From an uncultured Verrucomicrobiae bacterium (GTDB taxonomy: Bacteria; Verrucomicrobiota; Verrucomicrobiia; Limisphaerales; AAA164-E04): a stretch of 64,000 bases of DNA. The notes under the pieces were generated by a model that saw nothing but the letters and a program-made list of their open reading frames with translations, was not told the origin of the DNA and did no database searches. How positions within the stretch are numbered: position 1 is the first letter of the stretch; each line of letters starts with the position of its first letter. A program made the translations under genes and the position numbers. Shown here one piece after another: positions 16,795-29,255 of this stretch. The stretch spans positions 1,690,876-1,754,875 of the forward strand of contig OX638380.1 of assembly GCA_951813855.1 (NCBI GenBank), in the 5' to 3' direction.

Positions 16795-18066
16795 TCAGGA
16801 CTCCGGCGAAAACAGCGGCTTGATATGACGAACCCAAAGGTTTTCCGTCACGTTTCGGGAGATGGATTCTTCGCAGGCGATCAATAAATCGTAATAACGC
16901 CGATCCAGTTTCGCCGCAATTTTGTAGCCGATATGCAGTAATTGCCGCAAGTGCGGGTTGAAATGAGCCGATCTGGGCCTGCGGTCATCGGCGGGCAGAT
17001 GACGGACCGTATCGACGAACCGTTCCGTGCTCCACCCGGCGACCTCCGCGACCGCCGGCAAGCGGTCGCGTTCAATAGCTATGACCGCCGCATAAGGAGC
17101 GCTCAGCGCGTCGACTTGAGCGAACGCCTCCGCGTAGATTTCTTTCGCCAAGGCCAAGCCCGCCCCGCCCGCTTCGGCCAAGCCGATGATTTCCTCCAGC
17201 CAAGTCGTTCCTGCCGTTTTGAGATGCACTCCGGCGCCGCTTCGCTTCAGCGCCCGATTAATCGCCCGGTAAATCGAAAATTTATCGCTGCCCGAATGCA
17301 CGCTCAACTTCAGATTGTCCGGGAACCCGTACCTGTCGACTGCGCAGGCGATCACCGCCAAATCGTCGTTGAATTCTTTTTCGAATTGTTCGAGATCGCC
17401 GACGTAATCGACGCCTTTGTTGAATCGGCCGGAAAATTTCGGGGCAATGGTCTGCAACGGAATTTTTTCGTCCGCCAAAGCCGCCAGGATCACCAGCAAT
17501 TCGGGCGGGGTCTGGGGGCGGTCGGTTTCGTCCATCGACACTTCCGCAACGAACGGACTTCCGTCCCGAGCGGATTGGATATAGCGATAGACCTTCCCCG
17601 CCTCTCCGGCCGCTCGCAGATAATTGGCGGCGATTTCGCGAACGCGATCCGCCGAAATATCGAACGGTTCCTCGATGCCCGGAATCACCACCCGCCCCAC
17701 TAACTCCGGATGGTGGGCGAGAAAATTATCGACGGCCGGCCGGCCGATTTCCTTGCCGATGGCCTCGGCGACGTCAATGGTGAAATAATCGCTGCAAGTC
17801 AGAAAGCCGTCGACGTTCCCCAAATGGATATGATCGGCATCGACGTAATACGATCCCTGCCATTCCAGAGTTTTCACCGCCTCGTCGGCCGCGCGGCGAA
17901 CGCTCGCCGGCTCCGAACCGATCGTCATATGCTCCCGGTGCGACTTGTTCCAAACCGGAACGACTTCGATTCCCGCTTCCGACGCTCTCCGGCAAGCCGA
18001 CAACTGCGCCTTAGCCTGGTGACCGAACCGGTCCCCGACTCCCAGCGAGTATTTTTCCAATTTCAT
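16795..18066 (-). CDS. uxaE: tagaturonate/fructuronate epimerase-like protein (UxaE family)
   Basis: The 423-residue protein begins MKLEKYSLGVGDRFGHQAKA and continues with IEVVPVWNKSHREH, YYVDADHIHLGNVDGFL and SMDETDRPQTPPELL. It also has KLSVHSGSDKFSIYRAI and HLKTAGTTWLEE, the conserved order of the tagaturonate epimerase family that links galacturonate and glucuronate degradation. The His/Asp/Glu clusters (HREH, DADHIH, DETD, HSGSDK) are probable metal and substrate ligands. The start at 18066 fits the family; an in-frame upstream extension to 18183 has none of it. No other uronate gene is adjacent, so pathway context is missing here. Confidence 0.85.
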   Translation of the reverse strand: MKLEKYSLGVGDRFGHQAKAQLSACRRASEAGIEVVPVWNKSHREHMTIGSEPASVRRAADEAVKTLEWQGSYYVDADHIHLGNVDGFLTCSDYFTIDVAEAIGKEIGRPAVDNFLAHHPELVGRVVIPGIEEPFDISADRVREIAANYLRAAGEAGKVYRYIQSARDGSPFVAEVSMDETDRPQTPPELLVILAALADEKIPLQTIAPKFSGRFNKGVDYVGDLEQFEKEFNDDLAVIACAVDRYGFPDNLKLSVHSGSDKFSIYRAINRALKRSGAGVHLKTAGTTWLEEIIGLAEAGGAGLALAKEIYAEAFAQVDALSAPYAAVIAIERDRLPAVAEVAGWSTERFVDTVRHLPADDRRPRSAHFNPHLRQLLHIGYKIAAKLDRRYYDLLIACEESISRNVTENLWVRHIKPLFSPES

Positions 18067-18455
18067 TTTTTGATATCCTTGATGCCGTCCCTGGTCGCTG
18101 ACAAGCGCCGATCTTTTCGCTCGTCGGCCCCGTAACGCCGCCGGTTTCTGAAGGGTTCGTCCCGATCGCCAATTTCCAACCAACCATTTCCGCTCCGCCG
18201 TTCTCAGACACTCGATGGCGATAAGTTCTATTCCAGGTCTGCGTCTTCCCGGTCGTTCCGCTCTCGGGACCGCTAAATCAGTCCGAGCAGCTGCCGCCGA
18301 CCGACGCCACCATCTTCACCGCACGAAAATTCAAACTTTCTGGCGAATGCGCTGCCGAAAAACGAGCTCCATGCCGACTTGCCGCCCGGGCAGATTCATC
18401 GAACAAGCGCCGATTTTACAACCCTGTCGGGGCGTCGTGTCGACCGGTCGATCCC
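18067..18455. other. intergenic between uxaE and the PQQ-like gene
   Basis: This roughly 390-base spacer probably contains the uxaE promoter. No gene, hairpin of note or RNA gene is seen. Confidence 0.35.
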
Positions 18456-19769
18456 TCAAGGTTTTTGAGCCAGATCCACGCAAACCAATTCTCGATCGTT
18501 TCGCGCGAAGCAACTTTTCAGGGCGAAGGCGGGATGACTCCAGACGCAAGGACGCCCGAACACTTCGTTCGTCGGCTCGAGCACGTGAAACCGGCTAATC
18601 TCCCGGTATCTGTCGGGACTGAGATCGGCCAAAATCAGATCGCCGGTCTCGTTGAAGATAAAGAAACCGTTCTCGTGCTTGACCAAAAACGCCGTGCCGT
18701 GCCGACCCGAATTCTCCAAACCGATCGTCGGTTGCTTGGTCGCCCAGAGCCGCTGGCCGTCTTCCATGCGGACAGCCATCAGTTCGCTCGACTCGACGTT
18801 ACAACCGTAAATGACGCCCTCTTGGAGAAAAGGCGTGCTGTTGACGCAGTACACGGCGTTTCGGGAGTTACCCCGCCAATGCAGCGAAGCGGCGGGTTTT
18901 TGATCGTCGAGTTTGATCATGGCGGCGACGTTTCCGATCGCGCTGGCGAAGAGTAAATTACCTTCTTTGCGCGGCGTCATGATGGCCATGCCGTAACCGG
19001 GTTTCAGAGGGATCGACCAAAAGGATTTCCCAGTAGCCGGATCCAAACCGTTAATCGAAAGCGGATGCCAAACCACCAGTTGGTTTCTTCCGGCGTGCTC
19101 GATGAGAGCCGGGGTGCCGTACCCCGGTTCGGGAGAAGACAAGGCCCGCCACTTCTCTTCCCCACTGTCCTTGTCGTAGGCTATCACAGCGCTGCCTTCG
19201 CCTCCGACAATGCAATAGACCGTATCGCCTTCGACCACAGGGTGAGAAGAAAATCCCCAGACCGGAGTCGCGAGTCCGTATTCCTGACGGTAATTCTTGC
19301 TCCAAAGCACTTGCCCGGTTTCGGCGTCCAAGCACAGGAAATCACCTTCCGCTCCCAAGGTGTAAACCTTCCCGTCGACGACGGTGGGAGCGCATCGGGG
19401 CCCGCCCGGGTAGGAAAGATAATAAAGACGCTCATACTCGTGTTTCCAGATCAGTTCGCCGGTTTCGGCGTCCAGACAGAGCACGCGTTCCTTGCCTTCC
19501 AAGCGGTAACGACCGCTGGGACGATTGACGATGTTTCCTGAGCTGGGCTGATAATCCATGAGATAAACCTTGCCGCCGGCCACCGAAGGACCGCCGTAAC
19601 CCAGGCCTACCGGCTTTCGCCACTTGACGGGAAGCCCGGAGTCTGGGAAGCGCTCGACAATCCCGGTTTCCGACCAGACGGCGTCTCGATTAGGGCCCAG
19701 CCACTGCGGCCAATCGTCCGCGGCCGCGAACGCCGTGAGAAAAAGAAAAATCGGTAAGGCGTACTTCAT
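18456..19769 (-). CDS. secreted PQQ-like beta-propeller protein
   Basis: The 437-residue protein has a signal peptide (MKYALPIFLFLTAFAAA, cut before DDWPQW) and repeating propeller blades with the W/G/K-rich pattern VYLMDYQPSSG, VLCLDAETGELIWKHEY, FLCLDAETGQVLWSKNY, VIAYDKDSGEEKW. The N-terminal DWPQWLGPNRDAVWSETG motif is common in planctomycete and verrucomicrobial exported outer-membrane/periplasmic propellers. Such proteins usually bind no PQQ themselves. It lies 17 bases after fumC on the same strand, so it probably shares its transcript, although no functional link is evident. Confidence 0.8.
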   Translation of the reverse strand: MKYALPIFLFLTAFAAADDWPQWLGPNRDAVWSETGIVERFPDSGLPVKWRKPVGLGYGGPSVAGGKVYLMDYQPSSGNIVNRPSGRYRLEGKERVLCLDAETGELIWKHEYERLYYLSYPGGPRCAPTVVDGKVYTLGAEGDFLCLDAETGQVLWSKNYRQEYGLATPVWGFSSHPVVEGDTVYCIVGGEGSAVIAYDKDSGEEKWRALSSPEPGYGTPALIEHAGRNQLVVWHPLSINGLDPATGKSFWSIPLKPGYGMAIMTPRKEGNLLFASAIGNVAAMIKLDDQKPAASLHWRGNSRNAVYCVNSTPFLQEGVIYGCNVESSELMAVRMEDGQRLWATKQPTIGLENSGRHGTAFLVKHENGFFIFNETGDLILADLSPDRYREISRFHVLEPTNEVFGRPCVWSHPAFALKSCFARNDRELVCVDLAQKP

Positions 19770-19786
19770 AATTCGAAATCAATAAT

Positions 19787-21202
19787 TCAGGTTTCCGGCT
19801 TCGACTTGCCAGTCATTTTCTCCGGGCACACCCACTGGGTGAATTCTTCGTCGGTCAGATACTCCAAGTCGAGAGCGGCCTGCCGCAAGGTCAATTTTTC
19901 CCGGTAAGCCTTTTTGGCGATTTCCGCGGCCTTTTCGTAACCGAGATGCGGATTAAGGGCGGTCACCAGCATCAAGGAATTCTCCAAATGAGCTTGAATG
20001 GCCTGTCGGTCCGGTTCGATCCCCTTGACGCAACGGCCGGCGAACGAGACGCAGGCGTCGCCCAAATTACGAGCGGCCATGAGAAAGTTGTAAATCATCA
20101 TCGGCTTGAAGACGTTCAACTCGAAATGCCCGGACATGCCCCCGAGGTTGACGGCAGCGTCGTTGCCGATCGTCTGGGCGCACACCATGGTCAACGCCTC
20201 GCATTGAGTGGGATTGACTTTGCCGGGCATGATGGAAGAGCCCGGTTCGTTGGCGGGCAGAATCAACTCCCCGATACCGCAACGGGGGCCGGAGGCGAGC
20301 ATCCTGATATCGTTGCCGATTTTCATCAAGCTGGCGGCCAGCGTTTTTAGTGCGCCGGAAGCTTCAATCAGCGCGTCGTGGGCGGCCAAACTTTCGAACT
20401 TGTTGGGCGCGGTGACGAACGGCAAACCCGTCAGTTCGGCGATTTTTCCGGCGACCCGCTCCGCGAATCCTTCCGGAGCGTTGAGTCCGGTGCCGACGGC
20501 CGTTCCGCCAAGGGCGAGTTCGGACAGATGATCCAGACTGGAATAAAGCGCACGAAGACCATGATCCAACTGTGCCGTGTAACCGGAAAATTCCTGTCCC
20601 AGGGTCAACGGAACGGCGTCCATGAAATGAGTGCGGCCGATTTTGACGATATCGCTGAATTCCCGGGATTTCTCGGCGAACGCCTGGCGCAAATTCCGAA
20701 TCCCGGGAACGGTCACTTCGACGACCGTTCGATAGGCCGCGATATGCATAGCCGTGGGAAAGGTATCGTTGGAAGATTGCGATTTGTTGACGTCATCGTT
20801 GGGGTGAAGGATCTTGGCCGCATCGCTCAACTGTCCGCCGTTCAGGACCTGAGCGCGATAGGCGATCACCTCGTTGACGTTCATGTTGGACTGGGTGCCG
20901 GACCCCGTTTGCCAAACGACCAGAGGAAATTCCTCGTCCAACGAACCGGCTTGAATCTCGTCACAGACTCGAACGATCAGTTCGGCTTTGGCGGCATCCA
21001 GCACGCCGCAATCGCGATTGACCAACGCGGCCGCTTTTTTCAGCACGGCAAAAGCCTGGATAATTTCGCGGGGCATACGTTGTTCCCCGATGCGAAAGTT
21101 CTGCAACGACCGTTGGGTTTGTGCTCCCCAGTAGCGCTCGGCAGGCACGGCGACTTCCCCCATGGTGTCTTTCTCGACCCTCGATTCCGGACTGCCGCTC
21201 AC
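19787..21202 (-). CDS. fumC: class II fumarate hydratase
   Basis: The 471-residue TCA-cycle enzyme reversibly hydrates fumarate to malate. Hallmarks are [12 protein letters not shown] (22-33), [17 protein letters not shown] (96-112), [30 protein letters not shown] and the superfamily signature [13 protein letters not shown] (321-333) carrying the catalytic loop serine. Length and order match class II fumarases rather than argininosuccinate or aspartase relatives. It is the first gene of a short minus-strand unit with the PQQ-like gene downstream. A 10-bp inverted repeat lies about 195 bases upstream (21395-21420). Confidence 0.95.
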   Translation of the reverse strand: MSGSPESRVEKDTMGEVAVPAERYWGAQTQRSLQNFRIGEQRMPREIIQAFAVLKKAAALVNRDCGVLDAAKAELIVRVCDEIQAGSLDEEFPLVVWQTGSGTQSNMNVNEVIAYRAQVLNGGQLSDAAKILHPNDDVNKSQSSNDTFPTAMHIAAYRTVVEVTVPGIRNLRQAFAEKSREFSDIVKIGRTHFMDAVPLTLGQEFSGYTAQLDHGLRALYSSLDHLSELALGGTAVGTGLNAPEGFAERVAGKIAELTGLPFVTAPNKFESLAAHDALIEASGALKTLAASLMKIGNDIRMLASGPRCGIGELILPANEPGSSIMPGKVNPTQCEALTMVCAQTIGNDAAVNLGGMSGHFELNVFKPMMIYNFLMAARNLGDACVSFAGRCVKGIEPDRQAIQAHLENSLMLVTALNPHLGYEKAAEIAKKAYREKLTLRQAALDLEYLTDEEFTQWVCPEKMTGKSKPET

Positions 21203-21734
21203 GCCGCCATTCTAACTTAATCACTTTACCCGTCCAAACCTTTCCGGGCCGGCCGAATCCGCTCGACGCGGTAGCGGACTCAAGCCCGCCGCGACCGACG
21301 ACCGGAGGCGCGACCGGCCATTCAGCCCGGATCGTTCGACCTCGCTCCGCCTCGCGACGAATCGATAATATCGGCGACCCGCTAATTAAGATTCCCATTT
21401 TGGGATAGTACCCAAAATGGTCGTGCAGTTCCCGACCGGGATCCGGTTCGCAGCCACCGGCGCTTCATGGAGAAGTCCATGACGTCGATCCGCTCGGGGT
21501 TCTGGCAACCCCGAGCGTCAAGTGAGCGGATGGCCGCCGCCTGCTCCCTCAACCACTTTAACCACCCCTGCCAGGGCCAGTGCTACCGGGTTCTGTTCAC
21601 CTCCCGTTTTTCCGGCAAGGGAATCGATGTTCCCGATCGTAAGCGTTCCGTCATGCCGTGATGGGTTGTTGTCCGGGGGTGGTCGGGACGCTTGGTGGAC
21701 ACTTGCAAGGTGATGATAAAAAGAGGCTGGTAAC
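21203..21734. other. intergenic, includes hairpin
   Basis: This is the upstream region of fumC and the left flank of the ISNCY relic. Apart from the perfect inverted repeat at 21395-21420 I see only short unsupported frames. Confidence 0.35.
21395..21420. repeat. perfect 10-bp inverted repeat with 6-nt loop
   Basis: CCATTTTGGG, loop ATAGTA, CCCAAAATGG. There is no T-tract on either side, so a simple intrinsic terminator is unlikely. It may be an operator, a mobile-element end or a hairpin in the fumC leader. Confidence 0.6.
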
Positions 21735-23033
21735 GAATCATTATGGCTTCAGATATCGCAGCTGCTGGAAAAACATTTTCAACAGTTCGGCGACCAAGGA
21801 TTCGATCGACCTGGCATGAGTGCCTGGTCGATTCTAGTTCTGGCTCTCAGCAAACACAGTTTGAGCTGCCATTGCGACCATTTGCTAACCCTCACTGATT
21901 ATCATAAGCCGTTGCGATTTGTCTTAGGCCATGGTGATTTCGAACCGGAGGGAGAATAGAAACGAACCGCCGGGATTCAAAACGTCAATCTCTTGACTCC
22001 CGAACTGATTGAGGAAATCAACTTGCTGATCGTCAAGCATCGTCAACAGGTTGCGGGGCATCAAGCAGGAGACCAACTCAAAACGCGTTGCGATTCGTTC
22101 GTGGTGGAAGCGGATGTCCCTGATCCCACCGATCTCAATTTGCTCTCTGATGGCATTCGAACTCTGATTCATGAAGGCAAAAAACGGAACCTGAAGGGGC
22201 GGAGGCAAAGTCACCATTAGCGGAAGAAGATTCGGAAATTGTTTTTTTCCGTTCGCACGGCTCAGCTGGCGAACCGCCGGCTCGACAAGGTACAGGCTGA
22301 TCTGAAGGCCTGCGACCAATTCCTGGAACGAACCAGTGCGTCGAGGGATCGACTGAGTGAGAAAAAGAAGACCCAGGCGAAAAACTCCAGCAAATCCGAG
22401 GTTTCTAAAATGCGGTCGTCTCTTGTCGCGACAAGCGGATCGGCGATTTCGGCCAAGAAAAACCATTCCGGCGGACGAAAAGATCGATTCCGGATTCGAA
22501 CCTCAGCCACGGTGGATCCAGAAAGGAAAGGCAGGCGAACCGGTAGAACTCGGGGTGCCCTTTGGCATCTTGGAAGATCAATCCCAATTTGTTTTGACTT
22601 CTCGGGTCAGGTAACAAGAAGAGGAGGTGCCCGTGGCCTTTCCGATCCTCGAGGAGACCAAAAAACTATTCCAGACTTGTTCCGTTGCCGTTTCGACAAA
22701 GGGTTTCATAATCCACCTGATCAGGAGAAACTCCGTGAGATGGTTCCAGAAGCAATCTTGCCCCCAAAAGGGAAACTTACCCAAAAGGAGCAAGAACGCG
22801 AGACTGCCGAGGCTTTCAAAACCGCCCGGAAGCAACATCCCGCTGTCGGATCAGCCATCAACCATTGGGAACACCGAGACCTCAATCGAGTCTACTCCTA
22901 CGGCTCAGTCGGGTTCAAACGTACCGTAGTTCCAGCCGTTCTCTGTGCCAATTGTTATCGCCTCGGAAGGCTCGTTCGAAACAAGGAGCTGCCGCGTCTC
23001 TCCAAGCCATTGGTTCGTCCGGAAGCGGCTTAA
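21735..23033 (+). pseudogene. ISNCY-type transposase relic
   Basis: Three pieces keep the order of ISNCY-family transposases. The first is LWLQISQLLEKHFQQFGD followed by GMSAWSILVLALSKHSLSC and HDY-like KPLRFVLGHGDFE (21735-21957), ending at TAG 21958-21960. The same frame resumes with NLLTPELIEEINLLIVKHRQ, RCDSFVVEADVPDPTDLNLL and SDGIRTLI (to 22220). A second ORF (22239-23033) follows with scrambled frames, and its end reads SAINHWEHRDLNRVYSYGSV followed by GFKRTVVPAVLCANCYRLG, the typical C-terminus. Stops and shifts make it inactive. No clear terminal repeats are seen. Confidence 0.65.
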
Positions 23034-23559
23034 CCAAATCGCCAAATCAATGTCAAGAATGGGAGAGATGCGTCTTGAATTCTGTAAAAAATCAAAAAAA
23101 TACGATTTAAGATAACTAAGTCGATTTAACCACTCATTACGATCTAATTTAAAATTATTTTTTGGGTTTAAAAAAATCAACTATGGATTTTGACTCTTGG
23201 ACTTGACACTGGCTAGAGAAACGGGGTTGCCGATTAAAGTTCGCTATATCCTCCCCACTTGATAAGTCTCACCAATGCCGGCGAATAGAGAAAAAGCCGA
23301 ACTTTTGTTCCGATGCTCCTCAATTCACGTCGACGATAGTCCCGCATGACACCCTGTAACACCCGGAGATGCCGCTAGTGGGAGCCACCGTGGTCAACCG
23401 ATAACCGGGTAATCGGCAAAACCTTTCAACCGCTACCGTCTTTCCCGACTGCTGTCGAAGCCCGGTCACTCCAATCTGAACGAAATGCTCCTCGCAAAAC
23501 GGCCGTATTTGCTTGGGACTTGTCCGCTACGGCATCATCTGATAAACAGCCGATCACTC
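23034..23559. other. intergenic, upstream of M1 peptidase
   Basis: An AT-rich stretch (about 23050-23210) is followed by GC-richer sequence. No gene is recognised. The promoter of the peptidase gene is presumably here. Confidence 0.35.
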
Positions 23560-25922
<2,363 letters not shown>

Positions 25923-25926
<4 letters not shown>

Positions 25927-26465
25927 ATAATTCTTAAAGCACGTATCGCGATTTCCCACGCCATATGCCACACATATTGGGCGCGAGTCAGGCGCTGCCT
26001 TAACGTAACGCCCCACGGATTAGGGATAAGTCTCATTTTTTCCGCACGCTTCCAAGCCTCGTGCTGCTCCCGAACGGCCGAAATGGAGATACAGCGATAA
26101 TCGTGTTTTAAATACTGGGCGCCCGCATCCGCGCGCTGCTCTCGAACCGCCGACAGTTCCCCCACGTCCAACCAAATCCCCCCGCATCCGGGACAGGAAT
26201 CCACCTCGACTTGCCGGCGGTTGCTGTAGAAATGTCGGTGCAACTTGACTTCCAGGCACCGGGGACACGCCCGTTTCCGATCCGGAACTACCGGAAGGTT
26301 CGGCTCCACGGCGGCACCGGGGACCTCGGCTCGGGTCCGTTCGCTAACCGAAGACAATTCGAAGGCGTCGAACCAGATGCCGCCGCAACCTTCCTGACAG
26401 ACGTCGAGTTCGACCTCATCCAAAAAATGGACGGCTAAAACCTTATGGCAAGCGGGACATTTCAT
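25923..26465 (-). CDS. TFIIB-type zinc-ribbon protein, paralogue A
   Basis: The 180-residue protein has two zinc ribbons. The first is MKCPACHK...LDVCQEGCGGIWFDAFEL (residues 3-35). The second is CPRCLEVKLHRHFYSNRRQV then VDSCPGCGGIWLDVGEL, the zf-TFIIB (PF13453-like) repeat in which GGIWLD follows the second CxxC. The helical C-terminus is rich in Arg/Trp/Tyr and differs from the paralogue. The role is unknown; such proteins are assumed to bind metal or nucleic acid. The stop overlaps the stop of the convergent peptidase gene. It is a tandem duplicate of 26751-27251. Confidence 0.75.
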
Positions 26466-26750
26466 TTTTCTGAAGCGTAAGGAACGTCGAGCAGAGTTCT
26501 AGCTTCTGGGGGCCGTTCGGTCAAAAACATTGCCGGACGATTTCGAATCGAACGATGCCGACCGCCCGACTCGCCGTGAGTCCGCGAATTCGAAGCCCCC
26601 GGCACTCTGATGCACCCTATCGGCCCGAACGGATAACGCCTTCGCCGCCCCCGGGATGACCGTGACTGCGTTGCGATGCCTCGCCACCCCAATGCGGAAA
26701 AATTCAAGCCGAAAAAACGAGGAACGAGTATCCGAGGCCTAAGAACCCGA
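26466..26750. other. spacer between tandem zinc-ribbon paralogues
   Basis: This 285-base region may contain a promoter for paralogue A or be degraded duplicate sequence. No gene is seen. Confidence 0.3.
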
Positions 26751-27251
26751 TTAATTAAACAACGCTCTAAGCAGCACGTAGTCGGCGCGACTCGTGCGCG
26801 CCTCGTATGACCTGTTGGTCGAAACCGGCACACGTTGCAAAGCGGCGTACCGGGATCGAAGAGCCACTTGGGAAAGGCAGCGATAATCGTTGTATCGAGG
26901 CATATCACTCGGCTTATTGCCTTGAGTCCGAACGGCTTCCAGTTCGCCCGCATCCAGCCAGACCCCGCCGCAACCGGGACAGGAATCCACCGCGATTTCC
27001 TGGCGAGTGCTATAGAAATGCCGCTGCATCTTGACTTCCGGGCACCGGGGACATGCCCGTTTCCGATTCTGATCCACCACCGGATTCGGCGCGGCGACGT
27101 CACTCTGGATCTCTTCTTGACCTGGTTTGCTAACCGAAGCCAATTCGAAGGCGTCGAACCAGATACCGCCGCATCCTTCCCGGCAGACATCAAGTTCGAT
27201 TTCCCCCAGAATCTCAGCGGACAAGTCGCAGTGACAAGCAGGGCATTTCAT
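26751..27251 (-). CDS. TFIIB-type zinc-ribbon protein, paralogue B
   Basis: The 166-residue paralogue keeps both ribbons (MKCPACHCDLSAEILGEIEL, VCREGCGGIWFDAFELASV; CPRCPEVKMQRHFYSTRQE, DSCPGCGGVWLDAGEL). Between them it carries the same RKRACPRC start. The C-terminal about 45 residues diverge. Adjacent orientation and shared motifs indicate a tandem duplication. Divergent to the EEP-family gene at 27565. Function not known. Confidence 0.75.
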   Translation of the reverse strand: MKCPACHCDLSAEILGEIELDVCREGCGGIWFDAFELASVSKPGQEEIQSDVAAPNPVVDQNRKRACPRCPEVKMQRHFYSTRQEIAVDSCPGCGGVWLDAGELEAVRTQGNKPSDMPRYNDYRCLSQVALRSRYAALQRVPVSTNRSYEARTSRADYVLLRALFN

Positions 27252-27564
27252 TCTAGAAAAATTGGAGAACTCGACCGGGATTTCTACCTCGAACCGGACT
27301 CAACGGTCAAAAACTTTCTCGGCCGTTTGCGGGGCGAACGAACCGGACCGCTCGAATCGCCCTACCTTCCACGACCGGAACGAAGGTAACGATACGATTC
27401 GAACCAACCGAAACCAACACGATCTCCCTTGCGAAATCGCCCGATGCTCCGTATTGATGGCCCCTGATCGACCGACGGCATTCTGGGGCCCAGCGTTTCT
27501 CCAGGCGTTCGCATGCGGCGGGACGGCTCAATCGCTCCGAACCGGTATGACGGTCCTATAGATT
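27252..27564. other. divergent intergenic region
   Basis: This 313-base spacer lies between divergent genes and presumably holds both promoters. No other feature is seen. Confidence 0.4.
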
Positions 27565-28485
27565 ATGAAAACATTCGTTTCGCACGGCAAACGGAACCTG
27601 ACCAGATCCGTTCTCGCGGCCTTGATGTTACCGTTATTGGTTTTCTGTCCCGACCGGGAGGCCCGGGGCGAAGAACCGGAACGAAACCCGGCGATCAAGG
27701 TGATGAGTTTCAATATCAGGTACGGCTCCGCTAACGACGGAGACAACCACTGGAATCAGCGAAACTACCTGGTCCTGGAAACCATTGAACATTTCGGTCC
27801 GGATTTGCTGGGAGCTCAAGAAGTGCAAAAGTTCCAGGCGGATTATCTTCGCGAACATCTCGAAGGTTACGGTTTCCACGGCGTAGGACGTAACGACGGA
27901 ATGTCCCAGGGAGAGTACGTCCCGATTTTTTGGCGACTCGACCGGTTCGAGCTCCTCGACTCGGGACATTTCTGGTTAAGCGAATCCCCGGAAATTCCGG
28001 GAAGCGTCAGTTGGGATTCTTCCATGACCCGGATGCTGTCCTGGGTCGCGCTCCGAGACAAGCGAGGCAGCCGCATGCCATTCATCTTCGCCAACACGCA
28101 TTTCGATCATCGCGGAGCTCAGGCTCGGCTGGAATCGGCCCGGCTGGTCCGGAAACGGGCCGACGCCATCGAAGCCGAATTACCGGTCATCATAACCGGA
28201 GATTTCAATGCCGCCGTGGGCAGCGCGCCTTACGAAGTGTTGGTGAACGCCAAAGATCTGGACAGCGCTCCCTACATTGATTCCTGGAAGGCGATTCACC
28301 CCGTTTCCGGTCCCAAGGAAGGCACTTTCTCCGCCTGGAACGGCCGCCGCACCGGCGCCCGCATCGACTGGATCGTTCATTCCCCGAAATTCGTCACGCT
28401 GCACGCGGCGATCAACTACACCAACGAAGAGGGGCGCTACCCCTCGGATCACTACCCGGTCCAATGCGTGTTGCGACGGCGTTGA
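27565..28485 (+). CDS. exported endonuclease/exonuclease/phosphatase-family hydrolase
   Basis: The 306-residue protein has a signal peptide (LTRSVLAALMLPLLVFCPDREARG) and the EEP fold motifs in order: MSFNIRYG, LLGAQEVQ (Glu metal ligand), FANTHFDHRG, VIITGDFNA, DWIVHS and SDHYPVQC. These ligate a divalent metal and phosphate. The substrate could be a phospholipid, a nucleotide or a sugar phosphate. Secreted members in Verrucomicrobia are common, and the genomic neighbours (an NRDE protein and a zinc-ribbon protein) do not narrow it. Convergent with the NRDE gene, 19 bases apart. Confidence 0.8.
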   Translation: MKTFVSHGKRNLTRSVLAALMLPLLVFCPDREARGEEPERNPAIKVMSFNIRYGSANDGDNHWNQRNYLVLETIEHFGPDLLGAQEVQKFQADYLREHLEGYGFHGVGRNDGMSQGEYVPIFWRLDRFELLDSGHFWLSESPEIPGSVSWDSSMTRMLSWVALRDKRGSRMPFIFANTHFDHRGAQARLESARLVRKRADAIEAELPVIITGDFNAAVGSAPYEVLVNAKDLDSAPYIDSWKAIHPVSGPKEGTFSAWNGRRTGARIDWIVHSPKFVTLHAAINYTNEEGRYPSDHYPVQCVLRRR

Positions 28486-28504
28486 AACGGCAGGTTCGCC
28501 TGAC

Positions 28505-29254
28505 CTACTCCGGAGGCGTTCCGGTATCCCGGCGAGCCGTCTCCGCTTGACGCCACCGCGCCGAGGAACAAGGAGCCCCGTCCCGATACCTTACTCTGAC
28601 GACGGTTCGATTCACTTCGATCGCCGTGCAACTGACGGTGGCGGCATCCTCCCGGTGCATGCAGATAGATTGGGCTCCCTGATCCGGAAGATGCGAAGCA
28701 TGCAAGGCTTCAATCCATTTTCGCTCCCCAACGCCCGGTTCGGCCAAGAAATCCTGGAATATCCGCTCCCGGTTCACGCGAACCACCGGCTCGTTAACGC
28801 TGGACGAAATCCAAATCCCGGGCCGCCAGGCGACGGCATGGCTCCTCAGCCGTTCCCCGTCCCAACGCCACTGCCGCAACGTCCGGCCGGCCGAAAAGAT
28901 GGCGAGCAGGCAAAAAGGCCGCAACCGGCCCAGGGGAAGTTTTAAAATCCCGGCTTCCACCGCCTCGGACCGGTCTCCGTTCGAAACAGCCGGAATCACG
29001 GTCCCTCGAGTGATCGGCCGCTCGAGGTACTGCCGGCGGTTTTCCATCGAATACCAGTTGAGCAAGGCGAAGGCGTCGCCCGCCGAGTTGACCTGAATCC
29101 AGGATCCACCCGTTGGTTCTTCCGGTCCCAATCGGCTCAGCGGTCCCGCTTGACAGGGTCCGGGAAAAACGCCCCGGGGACGAGTCCGTTGCTCGTCGCG
29201 ATTCATCGTCAACCGGTAACCGGAGCCTCGCGGTATGAAGGTCGCGGTACACAT
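28505..29254 (-). CDS. NRDE (TANGO2-like) family protein
   Basis: The 249-residue protein starts MCTATFIPRGSGY, with Cys2 at the position of the Ntn-hydrolase-like nucleophile, and carries the family tetrad NRDE (residues 18-21) followed by GPEEPTGGSWIQVN and ALLNWY. This is the conserved TANGO2/NRDE order. Function is uncertain; the eukaryotic homologue affects heme or lipid handling. It starts 1 base after the stop of the upstream DedA/ATP-grasp gene and is certainly in that operon, so a joint membrane-linked role is plausible. Confidence 0.8.
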   Translation of the reverse strand: MCTATFIPRGSGYRLTMNRDEQRTRPRGVFPGPCQAGPLSRLGPEEPTGGSWIQVNSAGDAFALLNWYSMENRRQYLERPITRGTVIPAVSNGDRSEAVEAGILKLPLGRLRPFCLLAIFSAGRTLRQWRWDGERLRSHAVAWRPGIWISSSVNEPVVRVNRERIFQDFLAEPGVGERKWIEALHASHLPDQGAQSICMHREDAATVSCTAIEVNRTVVRVRYRDGAPCSSARWRQAETARRDTGTPPE

Positions 29255-29255
29255 G

